Assembly (NCBI GenBank): GCA_013399115.1
Contig: VXAA01001407.1
Span: forward strand, 489,265-553,264
Length of the DNA stretch: 64,000 nucleotides
From: Anseranas semipalmata
Taxonomy: Eukaryota > Chordata > Aves > Anseriformes > Anseranatidae
Direction: 5' to 3'
Below the pieces are notes generated by a model. It had not been told where the DNA came from. It saw only the letters and a list, made by a program, of their open reading frames with translations, and did no database searches. The position numbers and the translations under genes are program-made. Within the stretch, counting starts at the first letter, position 1; each line of letters starts with the position of its first letter. Below, piece by piece: positions 1 through 12,400 of this stretch.

Positions 1-756
<756 letters not shown>

Positions 757-1469
757 TTATTGTGGAATAATTCTGACGGTTCTGATTTCATCCACATTAT
801 TGTTACTGCAGGCCTACATACCTTTCAAGAGACCATCCACTGAACTTGAGGCCAAAAAAAGGGTACTGGCACTTTGCTCAGAACTTTGTGGTCACTTTAG
901 TGTCTTCTGGAAGTAAGTTTCTTACTCATCAGCCACTGGTCAGTAAAGAGCTTTTGTGCAAGCACAAGCCCTTATTCTCAGCCTAAGCTATCAGTTCAGC
1001 TTATGCCAAGGGAACTTTAAACCAGAGTCCTGGATGAAGGTGAATGACTGATTTCCTTTTGCAGAAAGCCTGGCTCAGCTTCCACATCTACTGGAAAATA
1101 CTGGGAAAATATTGGTGCAAGAAACAACCGGGGAGAAAGTCCTGCATCTGTAATTTGTGTTCCATACATGGGAAAACCTTAATCTGACCTATTAGTAATG
1201 AAAACACTTTTGTGTAGCATTAAAAACAAAGACCATCATTTTTACCAAGAAATACTGAGACTAACTGGAAAGCAACTGAATGAACTGGTCAAAGTGTGGT
1301 AACAAATTACAGATGTCTTGATTGCACATCTAGAAACTGGAATCCAGTCAGTACCAGAGCTACATATGAGAAGAAGTAACGATGCTCTAACACAACAGAG
1401 AAGATGAGCGAGGGGAGGAGAAGAGTAGGGTGTAAACTTCACATGTCAGACTGAATTGTAACACCTGAA

Positions 1470-2455
1470 ATTATAGAATTATAGAACTTCAGGTTTTCAG
1501 CTGGAAGTGACATACATAGATCACAAAGTCCAACTGCCTGACCACTTCACTCCCAACCAAAAGTTAAAGGATATTATTGAGGGCATTGTCCAAATGCCTC
1601 TCAAACACTGACAGGCATGGGGCATCAACCACCTCTGTAGCAAGCCTGTTCCAGTGTTTGACCACCCTTACAGTAAAGAATAATATCCAGTCCAAGCCTC
1701 CCCTGGCACAGCCTTGTGCCGTTCCCATGCGTCCTGTCATCGGTGACCAGGGAGAAGAGACCGGCACCTCCCTCTGCACTTCCCGTCCTCAGGAAGTTGT
1801 AGAGAGAGGCCCAAAATCTCTCTGATAGACCTCAGGCTTCTTGTTGTGACATTGTTGGTACCCACATGAAAGACCAGGAGTGGTTAATAATCTGAAGGCT
1901 GTGGGTAATAATCCGAAGGCTGCACTAAGCTCATAAACTTACTGGTGACATCTCTGATCCTAACCCCAGGGAGGCAGCAAACTCCTCTGTAAAGAGTGTC
2001 TGGTCTGCAGATGAGAGCCTCCGTTCCCTTCAGAAGGAAGTCACCTACGACTACAACTTGCTGTTTCTTCACAGCGCTGGTCTTGATGCCACACTTGCTG
2101 TGAGGAGTTGGTTGATCTGACCTTGGTGGGAGAACTTGCACCATTACCTCTTCTTCTACCCCTCGCCCTCCACCTCAGGGACTAGCCCCGGGCACACCCC
2201 AGAGCCTGAAGGCTGCGGGGAGCTCTGGCTGTGGGTGCCGGAGGAACAGAAGCAGAGGGAATGGCTTTCTGTCCAGTGGCCACCATGTCTGCACCTCCTC
2301 GCTGCCACACGCCTGACAGAATGCTGCTCAACGCGCTGCCACTGGCTGAGGAGGCCACGAGCAGAGCAGGCCGCAGGCACACAGCACGCACAGGCCGAGG
2401 GTGCCGGGGCGCAGCAGCCCCTCAGGCTTTATCGCACTCCCTTGCTGTTCAGTAA
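1470..2455 (-). mobile_element. CR1 LINE copy with ORF1 joined directly to the end of ORF2
   Basis: Minus orientation. The left end (about 1470-1490) is the decayed 3' octamer repeat typical of CR1. From about 1800 down to 1564 the minus strand encodes the ORF2 C-terminus, including VVKHWNRLATEVVDAP and FERHLDNAL. From about 2150 down to 1820 it encodes a decayed SGNH/GDSL-hydrolase-like domain as found in CR1 ORF1: VVVVGDFLLKGTEALICRP (the catalytic GDS serine is replaced by F), CCLPGVRIRDV, LVQPSDYYP, then VGTNN. From about 2160 to 2450 the sequence is GC-rich with several CpGs, resembling a LINE 5' region or start of ORF1. The endonuclease and almost all of the reverse transcriptase, which should separate ORF1 from the ORF2 end, are missing, so this is an internally deleted, non-mobile copy. 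The right boundary is approximate. An alternative is two nested insertions. Confidence 0.85.
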
Positions 2456-2997
2456 ATGAATTACTGGACAAGGATCAGACTGACTGGAAGTGGCAGTCAA
2501 GGTGTCTTACAGTTAAATTACTTTTGACATCAGTCATCTCCAGGCGCTGCCTTAAGCTGTTTCAAAATCCGTGGATCTTCTGCAGATCAGTGTTCTCCAT
2601 CAACATAATAGTTTGTGTTACTCTCCTGTCACTTTTTGCTCTTATTCCACCTGTCATTAAAAAACTAGAGTTCATCACTTCATCTTTAAAACTCTCTCTC
2701 CATGTATTTATTTTTTCAGTAAAGTATCACTTCGTTAAGCAAATTATATTTCAGTCTGCCAGATTCCCAGAAGCCAACTGCAAACCTTGGGTGCATGTGA
2801 GATACTCTCTGATGGCAGGCTAGCCAGGAATGAGAATTGCTTCCATTTGGCCAAAAAGCACACAAAGGAATTCCCAGGAAACCCAAGTGCTTACACATAC
2901 TGCAATCATAACTGACACCCACAGAGAAAGAAGCCTGACCCAACGATGGCATAAGCCGTAAGTCTTGTCCAGGGACTAGTACTGTAAACATGCCATC

Positions 2998-3028
2998 AAA
3001 AAAAAAAAAAAGAAAAAAGAAAAAAAAA
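2998..3028. repeat. A-rich purine tract
   Basis: A run of about 31 purines, nearly all A with two interrupting G bases. It could be the tail of an old retrocopy, but the sequence to its left is not recognisable as one. Confidence 0.8.
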
Positions 3029-4732
3029 GTCTGGAATTATTTTTGTGCTATAAATCAACACTAAGCAAATCTGTAAGATCAGCTTGAAAACTTCAGGTTC
3101 AGAAAAGCAGTTTAGTAGGAAGAAACATGCAAAGCCTTATACTGCCTTCCCCATACTGTGCAGCAGGAGTCTGATAGTAAAACAATAAGAAGGTTATTGA
3201 ATGTTTTCCATTTACCAGGCTGCTACTTTCTCTTTATAACAAAAAGTGAAAACCTGGAGTAAACAGAATCTATGAATGAAGTTCAATTTCCCAGTCGGAT
3301 GGGGTATTTAATAGTCAGTACTGATTATTCTGTAATTACTTTGTAGTGAAAGCTGATCTTTCAAGAGAAAATACTCATGCTGCTGATGTTGACAACAGAG
3401 TTTGTTAGTTTTATAAAAGGAAAACAAAACCACAGTAGGCAATGGATGAGTACTGAAGAAAAATGTAGAAGCCAGCCCCACGGCTTTCCTTCTCTTCTCC
3501 ACTTTCATCTCTTGCTAATTAACCAATACTCAAGGCAAAAATCTTCCCAAATGACACAGACTTCCCCCCCTTCATATATAAAAGTTTGCGAAAGACACAA
3601 AAGCCAACACCAAATATGAAAGGTACACAAGTGTACACCACTGTTCCCTGGTAGATGCATGCAGAGATAACTTTCCCAAGAGGCAGACCAGGGAGAGGGG
3701 AATCCCTGCAAGGGGAACTACTGGGAAATGTAACCGAGTAACAATCAAATAAAATGGGTCTGGGATCCTTTGAAGCAAGGACACTTTGAACTACATTGTT
3801 TGCTACAGCCCAGTATGAAGATTAGAAAAGATTACACACACAATTCATGATTCATACCATGACAAACGAATTACATAAGGTGATGAATTATAAGAGTATA
3901 AATGCAAGATTTTCCAGTGAAATCATAACAAACCAGGCAACAGTTACTCATGTCATCAGTGGAACTCCAAGGTGTATTTTTAGTTTATGCTATGTATAGA
4001 ATATTTGCCATAGTGAAGAGCACAACACAAATTAAAAACATATTTTCAAAAGGAACTGGAAAGACAAAAAAACATTTAAAGATGACAATGGGAAACCAAA
4101 TCAAATCCCTGCTCTCTGGGTCTGTGGTGGACAACACAATTGTATCCATGTGCGTAAGTCATAAAACATTTAGAAACTTTCCTAATTGGAAGACAAATGT
4201 TACTTACCCATGAATTCACCTAATGGAAATAACTAACAATGGTGATTTGCTTTTCGAAATTCAGTTATAAGGTTAGACTGTGATGAAGATATCTGATTTA
4301 TACCTGTGAAACCTATATGTGAAATTCATTTTTTGTAGGAGGGGTAAACAGAGCCTAGAAAACCATTAATTTCTCAGTACAGTTTTCTCTATAATCTACA
4401 GAATCAGTGAGCCATTCACCTTTGCTGACGCACAGGACTTGTGTTGACTACTAGTAGATCTTTCCTACACAATTTGAACCAGTCCTACAGACTTTGCAAG
4501 TGTTATAGCCACTTTACAAGAGCATAAACACATCCATAAAAAAGGTATTAATTCTTTATAATGTTATGCTGTGTGCTTACATGGACATCATCATACGGAC
4601 TGCATTCAGACGTGGATGTTAAAATACAGTATAAATTTGTCCCCTTCTTTTAAAGAGGAAATGATGTGCATGTTTGATGCTTCACACAGTATTACTTTTC
4701 ATGTCCTTTGAAATTTCTTTGTTTAGTTTCAA

Positions 4733-4758
4733 TTTATTTATTTATTTATTTTTATTTT
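4733..4758. repeat. (TTTA)n microsatellite grading into a T-rich tract
   Basis: About five TTTA units followed by T-rich sequence. No other feature is attached to it. Confidence 0.85.
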
Positions 4759-5423
4759 TCTTAGGCAGGAAGTCTCTGCTTTCTAATTGACATTTGTCCT
4801 TGTGGTGCCATCATCACTTGTTACTGATTGAGGTCTTAAAAAAAAAAGTATCTACACAAAATTAGACATACAGGTGTATCCTGCAAACAGCTGGTATAGT
4901 TTAAGAACCATGCTGGGTTCATGCTGAGACCTATTTTGCAAAATTTTCCTCTTCCTTCCCTTCTTCCTATGCTTTCCCTGCCCAAAAGCTTTGGAGGAAT
5001 CTCTAAAAAATTCTCCTTTTAAGTGCTGACCTTGCAATTACTTCTTCCAGCTCATTTTAAACATGAATAGTCCAATGGACTTCAGCTGAAATCATTCATT
5101 TTTCAACAGATAAAGGAAAAATCTGAATTTTCTGTTAGGAAGCTACTTTTCACATAAACACAAAGCTTAGAAGGCAAGTATCTGCCAGAAAACAGCTGCT
5201 GTGTAGACCTCTGAAAGATTAAGTTTTTAAAATGCATATTCTGCTTTACCTTAATTTCAGGTATTGTTTTGGACTGGTTAATACAAACTATATAGTCATA
5301 ACTTGGCATGCGTTTAAACATTTTAATTTCTTATGATTATTTTACGTGCATACAATAGAACAAAGCAGATTTACAACATACATTTGAGGAAAGAATAATG
5401 ACAGTGGTTATCTCCTAATTACA

Positions 5424-5505
5424 GGAGAGATTTCCAAAAGCACCTTGTGGCTAGAATTTCAAGGTGACTGTGCATTAGGTTACTTAGGTGCTTTTGAAAA
5501 CCGTA
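5424..5505. mobile_element. Palindromic MITE-like relic
   Basis: The arms TTTCCAAAAGCACCT on the left and AGGTGCTTTTGAAA on the right are near-perfect reverse complements separated by about 45 bases. Short palindromic elements with arms of this type (TTTTGAAA next to AGGTGC) are, as I recall, common non-autonomous DNA transposon relics in archosaurs and turtles. The family is not assigned; a hAT origin is a guess. Confidence 0.5.
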
Positions 5506-5769
5506 CCTTCGGTGTTCTCTGAGTTTTTAAACTCGGTCATAACCTTGTATTCAGAAATTATGGAGAAGTATCAGATATCTCCCTACTGGAAGACACTGCT
5601 TCCGACAGAAACAGCAGCATATCATTTGAATGCAGTAGTGACTTGAGATATTTCACTTTAGCTTAACTTAGATTTTTAGCTCATTACTAACAGCCCATAT
5701 TAATAGCTCAGGAAGCATAAAGACTACTAAAGAGGGATAAGAGACAACCTTGTTGAGGGGTTTTGTAGA

Positions 5770-6360
5770 TGGCCAGGAAGAGGTCTTTTGCAGGTGAGAA
5801 AGTGAGAGCACAACTGAGAAGCCAGCTTAGCAAATGGGACACCGAGTACAAACAAGTTTCAAGCAGGAACTGAATAGTCCCATTCTATTCAGTCAAATGC
5901 TTTTTCAGCTTCTATCAAGACATCTGCCGCAGGGGAGTTTCATTTATTTGCCAGGTGGATAATGTTGCACACAGTGTTGAGGCACTTTCCAAATCTGTTT
6001 TTGACAAATACCACTTGGGAGGTAAATCTATAATCTGTAGATTACTTGTTTCTAAGTAGCTTAGTTAATACCATGGAAAATATTTTATGTTCTGAATTTA
6101 TGAGAGCAATGATTCTGTAATTACCACAGACCAAAGGATCACAATAAGGTTACAGAATTAGAATAAATTAAAGTTTAAAGCAATTGGCCACATTTGGGCT
6201 GTTTTTCACAGAATAGCAATAGACACATTACCGGAATGGGCCACATCCCTTTCCAAGTTACAAGTGCTGACCAGCACTGCATTAAAGAGCTTCTCAACAA
6301 AATGATTATAGAAACTGTTTTCAAGTGGTCCAGACACTGTGGCTTTCTTAACTTTAGTCT
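5770..6360 (-). mobile_element. LINE-1/Tx1-type reverse transcriptase fossil
   Basis: Translating the minus strand from high to low coordinates gives, with frameshifts and stops, the ordered landmarks of an L1-clade reverse transcriptase. They are FYNHFVEKLFNAVL (matching the usual FYK..L..LFN.V.), a poorly preserved NVSIAIL strand, then DPLVCGNYRIIALINSEHKI (the D.L.C.NYRPISLLN.D.KI block). After these come QVVFVKNRF (Q.GF..GR), NIIHLA, and IEAEKAFD followed by a stop and IEWDY (the catalytic LDAEKAFD.VEW block). The AEKAFD-IEW and NYRPISLLN wordings are typical of L1/Tx1 LINEs and differ from CR1, whose corresponding block is LDFSKAFDTVSH. The domain order is intact although no open frame survives. 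It lies in the same orientation as KCNQ1. Boundaries are approximate; the part below about 5860 is weaker. Confidence 0.78.
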
Positions 6361-6944
6361 AAGAAAAATAACAGGTGAAATTTGCTAGTAGAAACTTTCT
6401 GAAAGTGCTCCCTCCAAATCCCTGTCATGGGAGATTTTAGCCTAAATGGTTACAGTTTGAATACATTATCTACAACTGAAAGAAATTTGGGAAAAGGTAA
6501 GGCAACCTTAGCTACAATTTGACTCATGAATTTTAGGAAAAATAAAAGGATTCAAAGAAGAAAATTACTAGAGAATTCAGGCAGTGGTTCTAAATTTCAG
6601 CAATGAAGTCAGAATCCAGGCTTTGAAGTACCAGCAAGCATCGCTTTCCAGAAACAATGCTAGTCTTGGTTTGTTAATCATCATCACCTTTTTGCTCCTA
6701 AACTTTGCGCCCTTCAAATATATGAAGGAAAAAGGATTTCTTCCCACCCCGTCACAGCCTTTTTTTGGTGTAGATTAAGGGTGGGAAAGCTTTTTAGTCT
6801 CTTATAAACAGTAGTGCCAAGGTTATACCTGAAAATGGATGTGGGCAGTTAAGCTCCCCCTTTTCTTTGCATTTTCAGCTGTGAAGCCTGTTCTCCGGGG
6901 ATTGTCCTTGATTAATTCATTTTAAGTCAAGTAATATATTTCTT

Positions 6945-6966
6945 ATATAGATATATATATATAAAT
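6945..6966. repeat. (AT)n microsatellite
   Basis: A short alternating AT tract with a few interruptions; otherwise unremarkable. Confidence 0.8.
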
Positions 6967-7696
6967 AGGTATATTCACGTAGTTTAAATCAAGCTGAAGG
7001 CTGTTGACATGTGTGTTTTTACTGGATTAGTTGAATTGATTTAAAAACCACATTCTTAGAAAGTTTGCAGTCACAAATTTTTATTCAGACCAGGCAACCA
7101 AGTTAATTAGCTACTGTGAAATGCTTACGGTATTGCAATATCCCAGCAAGTGACACACTGGAAATGTTTGTCAGTGAGGGTGACAGGAGTAAAGAGAACC
7201 GACTATCTCACAAACTGTGAAGGCAGTCTCCTACCTATGCAGAAGGGACAAGGGAAAAGGAAGCAGAAACCTTCCAATATACTAACAAATTTCCATCCCA
7301 GTTTCTTATCAGGACTCCATTATCACTGAGTAAGAGACAGAAACAAGGCTGATGTAGTATTTTAATCTCTAATCCTACTGACTCAGCATGACAGTAACAT
7401 ACGGTTCGGAATTAATGCAGACATATGAGAATGCTTGCACTGCGAGAAAGAGACAGCGATAACGGGGGGNATTTTAATTCAGACCGTGTTTCAGGAGTTT
7501 AGCCTATTTCCAGTGTGTCCACAGTTGACTAACCTGCTGCTAAACAACCACCCTATTCAAGGAGGGAGAGAATAGTGGGTGTAGCTCACCATTACTGAAA
7601 TGAATTGTGTCAGTCTCTTAAAGTTTCTAAAAGAAACAATGAAGTGGGAGAATGAAAGGGCTTATTTAGAAAAGCAGCTTTCTGTTCACAACTCAC

Positions 7697-7772
7697 CTGA
7701 AACTTTTTCTTTGCCACAAAATACTGCATTCTACGAATCACCTTGATTGCAGCGCGGTGATGTTCTCGCAGC
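7697..7772 (-). CDS. KCNQ1: KCNQ1 exon 12 (human numbering): calmodulin-binding helix B
   Basis: On the minus strand the acceptor TTTTTCCCACAG precedes a 76 bp exon that ends in CAG before a perfect GTGAGT donor. The first base completes a split codon; the remaining 25 codons start [18 protein letters not shown] and end AKKKFQ, corresponding to human residues 506-530. This is helix B of the cytoplasmic C-terminus, which together with helix A binds calmodulin and lies in the PIP2-sensitive region. The exon joins exon 13 in frame (FQ then QARKPY). The human sequence has threonine at 513 (HRATIK) while this copy has alanine (HRAAIK). Arginine 518, site of the human R518X founder mutation, is conserved. 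Both splice sites and the 76 bp length match the human exon, so I regard this as a functional exon. Confidence 0.97.
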
Positions 7773-7784
7773 CTGTGGGAAAAA

Positions 7785-9410
7785 CGAGGCAGGTGAGTGG
7801 GGTGAAGGAGCATCTCCTTCCAGACAGTAAAACAGCAGCCTTCAGAAATGCTTTACCAACATGCGGATGTGTAACATAAGTAGTAGCAATTCATCCTGTG
7901 TGTACAACATACTACTATTTTGACCTTCCCCACCTCCCAAGAATGCTATAAAAGTCCAGGATTTTATCTGCCCTATGCTAGGTTTGCATACATGTCACAG
8001 CAAGAAGCAGCGTCCACATAACCTCTATGTCAAAGCAAACCTCCGCTCATCTTTCCCAGTCCCCTTTCCACAAAAAAATAAAAAGAGCTGCCAAGTTTCT
8101 GCATATTCAGCCATGCATAGCTTTTACACACAATCACTCTAGAATTACAGCTTTTCTTTCTTTTCTTTTCACTAAGTCTTGGGCAATATGTCCGTTTACT
8201 AAAATAATTTCGTTTTCAAAAATCATTAAAAAATCACTTAGAAGAATTTCAAGTAATTAACTGCTAAACAATACAAATGATACTGTGGTAGCTGAATGCA
8301 ACCCCTACATACACATGCATCCCCAAACCGAATTGGAAATGTACATAAAGATAAAGTAATCCAGAAGGTCTTTAAACAAATATATCACATGAACTAAACA
8401 CAGAATTAAAAAATCCCCAAACAAGAATTTGCTAATCTTACAAGTTTTCATAGTATGTGACAAAATTATTTTTCCATAAAGAAATGTGTGAAAGAAATCT
8501 GTTCATTAAGAGCAACAGATATTTGCCATTTTTCATCATTTTTAAAGCTTGTAAGAATGACAATTTTTTCTTCTAAACAGTAATAAATAAATAAAGTAAA
8601 ATAAATCAAATATATAAAAGCTGTGCTGATGACTTATTCTACTTGCTCACTCTATTACTACTGTCCACACATCTGAATGACAATATTGGTAATGACACGA
8701 CAACGTTTCTTTCATTTTTAAACGGGTGAACCTCTAGGATTTTAAACTTTCACCCCATGTACGCTTCCCGTGATGGCTTAGGGGAAGGAGCAGACAAAGC
8801 AGATCTGGCCTTACTTAGGTATTCAAGATGTTTTATCTTTGTAAATGGTTACTAACAATGCTGATAGGTAGGCATATTGAGAGGTCCCTATGCAGTATTT
8901 TCTCCCTGACCATATTCAAACTCACTATAGGATGGAAAAATCATATTTAAGTCCTGTACAAGCTTGGGTCTTCAGTATATTACAGCACGGCATTACCCAA
9001 TCCTCTTTGGTTAAATACAGCCTGAGTGTCAGTGAGGATTCAGGTAGCTCCTCAGGACAAACCTGTCCCAGCAAACAGTTTTGTGCGTGCCAATGGTGGG
9101 TGCCTGTCCTCTGAGCAATACAGCAAGGGGAGCCTTTCTGAAAACTCACTCTTTTTGTGGGAAAATACCTTCCTCCAACTGCAAAGGCCCAAACCAAACC
9201 AAACAAAAAAAGCATTCTGATTTTCTACTTGTAGATACCGTCGCTCAGATAGGTTTTTTTGCTACAGAAATTGTTCAAATTTAACAATGACAGGAAAAAA
9301 ATGACTTTCCCCAGATACAATGTAGAATAGGATTGCTTTTCAAACTAATAATGTACAGCTTTTCAACACAGGTCCACCGACCAGTACGTGCCTTCATTGA
9401 GAGTAACTGT
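7785..9410. other. Intronic sequence, no gene seen
   Basis: AT-rich, with A-rich and AT-rich stretches around 8070-8100 and 8580-8620. No recognisable repeat, RNA gene or exon. Reading frames here are short, overlap on both strands and lack conserved features. Confidence 0.7.
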
Positions 9411-9466
9411 GCCTCAACAACCAGGCCTCAACAACCAGGCCTCAACAACCAGGCCTCCACAACCAT
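9411..9466. repeat. 14-bp minisatellite, four copies
   Basis: The unit GCCTCAACAACCAG is repeated perfectly three times (9411-9452), with a fourth diverged copy to 9466. The near identity of the copies suggests recent expansion. Confidence 0.95.
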
Positions 9467-12400
9467 TCCCTGAATCTGCCTGGCTTTGTACGGGAGGCCC
9501 TTCCCTATTAATACCTTGCTGAAGGGTCTAACATCCAGGTCTCCTCTCATGCACACTTGACTGCAAGATCATGCTCATGTTAGAAGAATGGAAATTCACT
9601 TCTTCTAACTGGGCCGGCTGCCTTCTTGGATCGACTCCCAGGGAACTGAGTCAGCCCAATGGTAGTTACTGGTATTCCCGTTCCGAGAGCCCCTGCTGCA
9701 TCACTGCTCGGGACAAGGTTCCACAAAACCAGAAGGAAATAAAGCATTTATCATTTTAAGTTCTACTTTGCAGTGTTAGAGCCGAAAAGATAAGTGCTGC
9801 TGAATTTGATATTATTAAAGGTGTGATAGTGTAACTTTCATGCAGATATACGTAGTATACGTTAATGCACACAACATCTTCTGACAAATAGAAATACATT
9901 TCAATTGCAAGAAAACTGCTTGTAGTATTTTGTTTTATGCCTCATTTCCTCCGGGGTGTTCCTCACAGTCCATTATTTTTAAGTAAAATACTTTTCTTTG
10001 GGGCATACGGTCACTAGTAAAGTACACCAAATCCCTCATTCCCTGTCTAGATGCAGAACCTCATCTGTACGCAAGGCAGCAGGATAATAAAACCGAGATT
10101 CACCATTCAGTGAAATAACAACACTACACCACCAAAATGATTTTCCAATGCAGCAATTTTAAATCAACCATTTTTCAGTGCTAACATGAACTTCGATGCC
10201 AGGAATGGAAGTTAATATTCTCATTTTGTTCCTTTACATTTCCAACTGCAATAGGAAACCGTACAGTAAGCTTGTTCCTGCTTATGCTGTAAAATCAAAT
10301 TCTGCCCAACAGGCTGTCCTGCTTCCCTGAGATTAAATGCTTCTGCAGTGAGAGAAGGGAATAAAGGATTTAATTAGTAGCCAAGGTTATGATTCACAGT
10401 TGTTTGATCTCTTTTGCAAACTGGTAACAAATGCTTTAGTAAATTGAGAGCTTAAACATTAACCGGCGATATTTGTTTGTTCAGCCACTCGTGACATCTC
10501 TCAATTCTAGTTACAGAATGACTGTCTGCAATCTGGGGGGACGTACAGCGCCATTATGTGCCAAACAGCCACACAATGCATTATGATCCTCTGAGCAAGA
10601 TGTTCATGAAGACTTTCTTATTTTATTTCATTTTAAAGGACCGTGGCGGGAAATTACATCATCTGAGAGTGCTTCTAGACACAGAAGCAACATACCTTCA
10701 CGGTGCATGATCAGCAAAGAAAGTGGGAGACGCCCTTTGGAGAATTAATTCTCTGCAGACCATGTCTCTGATGGCAGCACCAGCTGCACGTCACCTCCTC
10801 GTCTGTGCTAGAGCTGGGTCATCATGAATCAGGGAACTTTTTCCTTTTCAGACAGGGACTACTGGGATACTTGTGAAAGCCTGCCTGTTTCAATTTAGCT
10901 GTAGCAGCTAAGCTCTCTCGCAAATGAAATCCCTACTTCTTACAAGTTTGGTTTTGCCTAACATTAGTAGAAAGCATGTTTGGTAAGTGCATTAGTAACA
11001 GGGACAGCAGAAAAGGCTTTTGCCTTTTGGTTAATGAAGCTGTTTTCCTGTTGTGAGCATTCATCAGGCTTAGACTCTCACCTTGCCCATTAACCTCATG
11101 ATAACCAACATCTGAAGTGACTTGCCAATAACCACTTGAGTGATCCCAATAACCCCCAGGATATTACCTTCAAAAATAAGCTTAAATAGCTTTTATGCCT
11201 GTAAAATCAACCTAAAGATTACTGCTTCCAATATTAGGCAATCTCTCAGCATGCGTTTTTCTGAAGAAAAAGCAGATTAAAAGGACTTTTTTTTTCTTTT
11301 TTTCAAGTAATACTTCACAGTTTTATTTTGTTTCCATGAATTTCCTGTTGGTGAAAGTCAGCCTAAACAGCTGAAATATCCTTTCCACTTTGCGGATGCA
11401 GCCTAGAAAGGCAGTGTGAGCACCACGCGCTGCACTGTCCCCCGTGCCAGTGTTGGGATCAGTTATAGGAGGGGCAGGAAGAACATTACAGTTCAAACGT
11501 TCATTTGGGCTCCAGCCACATGGCCAGAAATATCTCCTGTCCTGTCTCGGACCAAGACCAATGCTCCTCATAGACAGCTTACTGCACAGCCACTAAGTGC
11601 CAATAGCTTCCACTGGCTGATGATAAACTTCTGTCTCAATATAAATAGGACATCAAGATCGTCTTGAACACAGCACATACTGCACAACATTTCCAGTGAA
11701 CTTAAAATCAGAGGGTTAAGGTCTGAAGCTGCTCATGAAGCAGTAAAACTGTCAGAACCTGTAGGAATTATGTAGAAGGATTAAGGAGGATATAACAAAT
11801 AATCAATAACAGAAAACCATCCTGGTAGTAGTAGGGTCAATAGCTTCACACGAGCCTAAATTACTCCTTAGAAATGAGGTTTGCTTTATCTGTGCACTGA
11901 AAAAGCAACCTGTTGTTGACGCAGGTACTCCTTGAAGCAGTAGGAATGAGGATTAAAAAAAAAAAACTGCAACAAAATGGAATGGGTTGAGCACCCACAC
12001 TCTGAAAGGAAGCCTGACAGAATAAAATGACTAGAAATCATTAGTTTTTCTGCCTTCTTTTGTTGTTAGGTTTCTTAACCTACCACAAGCCATTTGGAGG
12101 AAACCTGATCTCTTCATTAGTCCATCAGAAATCTGGACTGGAATTCCACGTAATTTGGAAAACAAGCATGCTGAGGAACTTAAGGTACTTTTACAGACAT
12201 CCTCACTTGGTTGGAAAGTTATATATTTATAAATGTCCCAAACTATTGTAATAGAACCATTAGTATTGCGATATCATTTATTTTCACAACACAGCCCAAA
12301 CCTCAGTACGCTCCCAAAGGGATCACTCATTCTGCAGTCCTGCATTCACAGACAGCCACAGCGAAGGTCCCAGGCTTCGGCTAGCATCTGTCTGCAGCGC

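Noticed and set aside
1564..2459. Several overlapping frames on both strands, up to 107 codons
   Set aside because: All lie inside the CR1 relic; only the minus-strand ORF1 and ORF2 fragments are meaningful.
2401..2823. 140-codon plus-strand frame
   Set aside because: It starts in the CR1 5' region and runs into unique AT-rich intron with a hydrophobic, biased composition and no family features.
7470..7470. Single N bases at 7470 and 43049
   Set aside because: Both sit at homopolymers (G run and T run) and are base-calling ambiguities without biological meaning.
11323..11667. Opposed frames of 82-83 codons around 11.5 kb, suspected exon or repeat
   Set aside because: I could not match the sequence to any exon or repeat family with confidence, and no convincing splice sites bound it.
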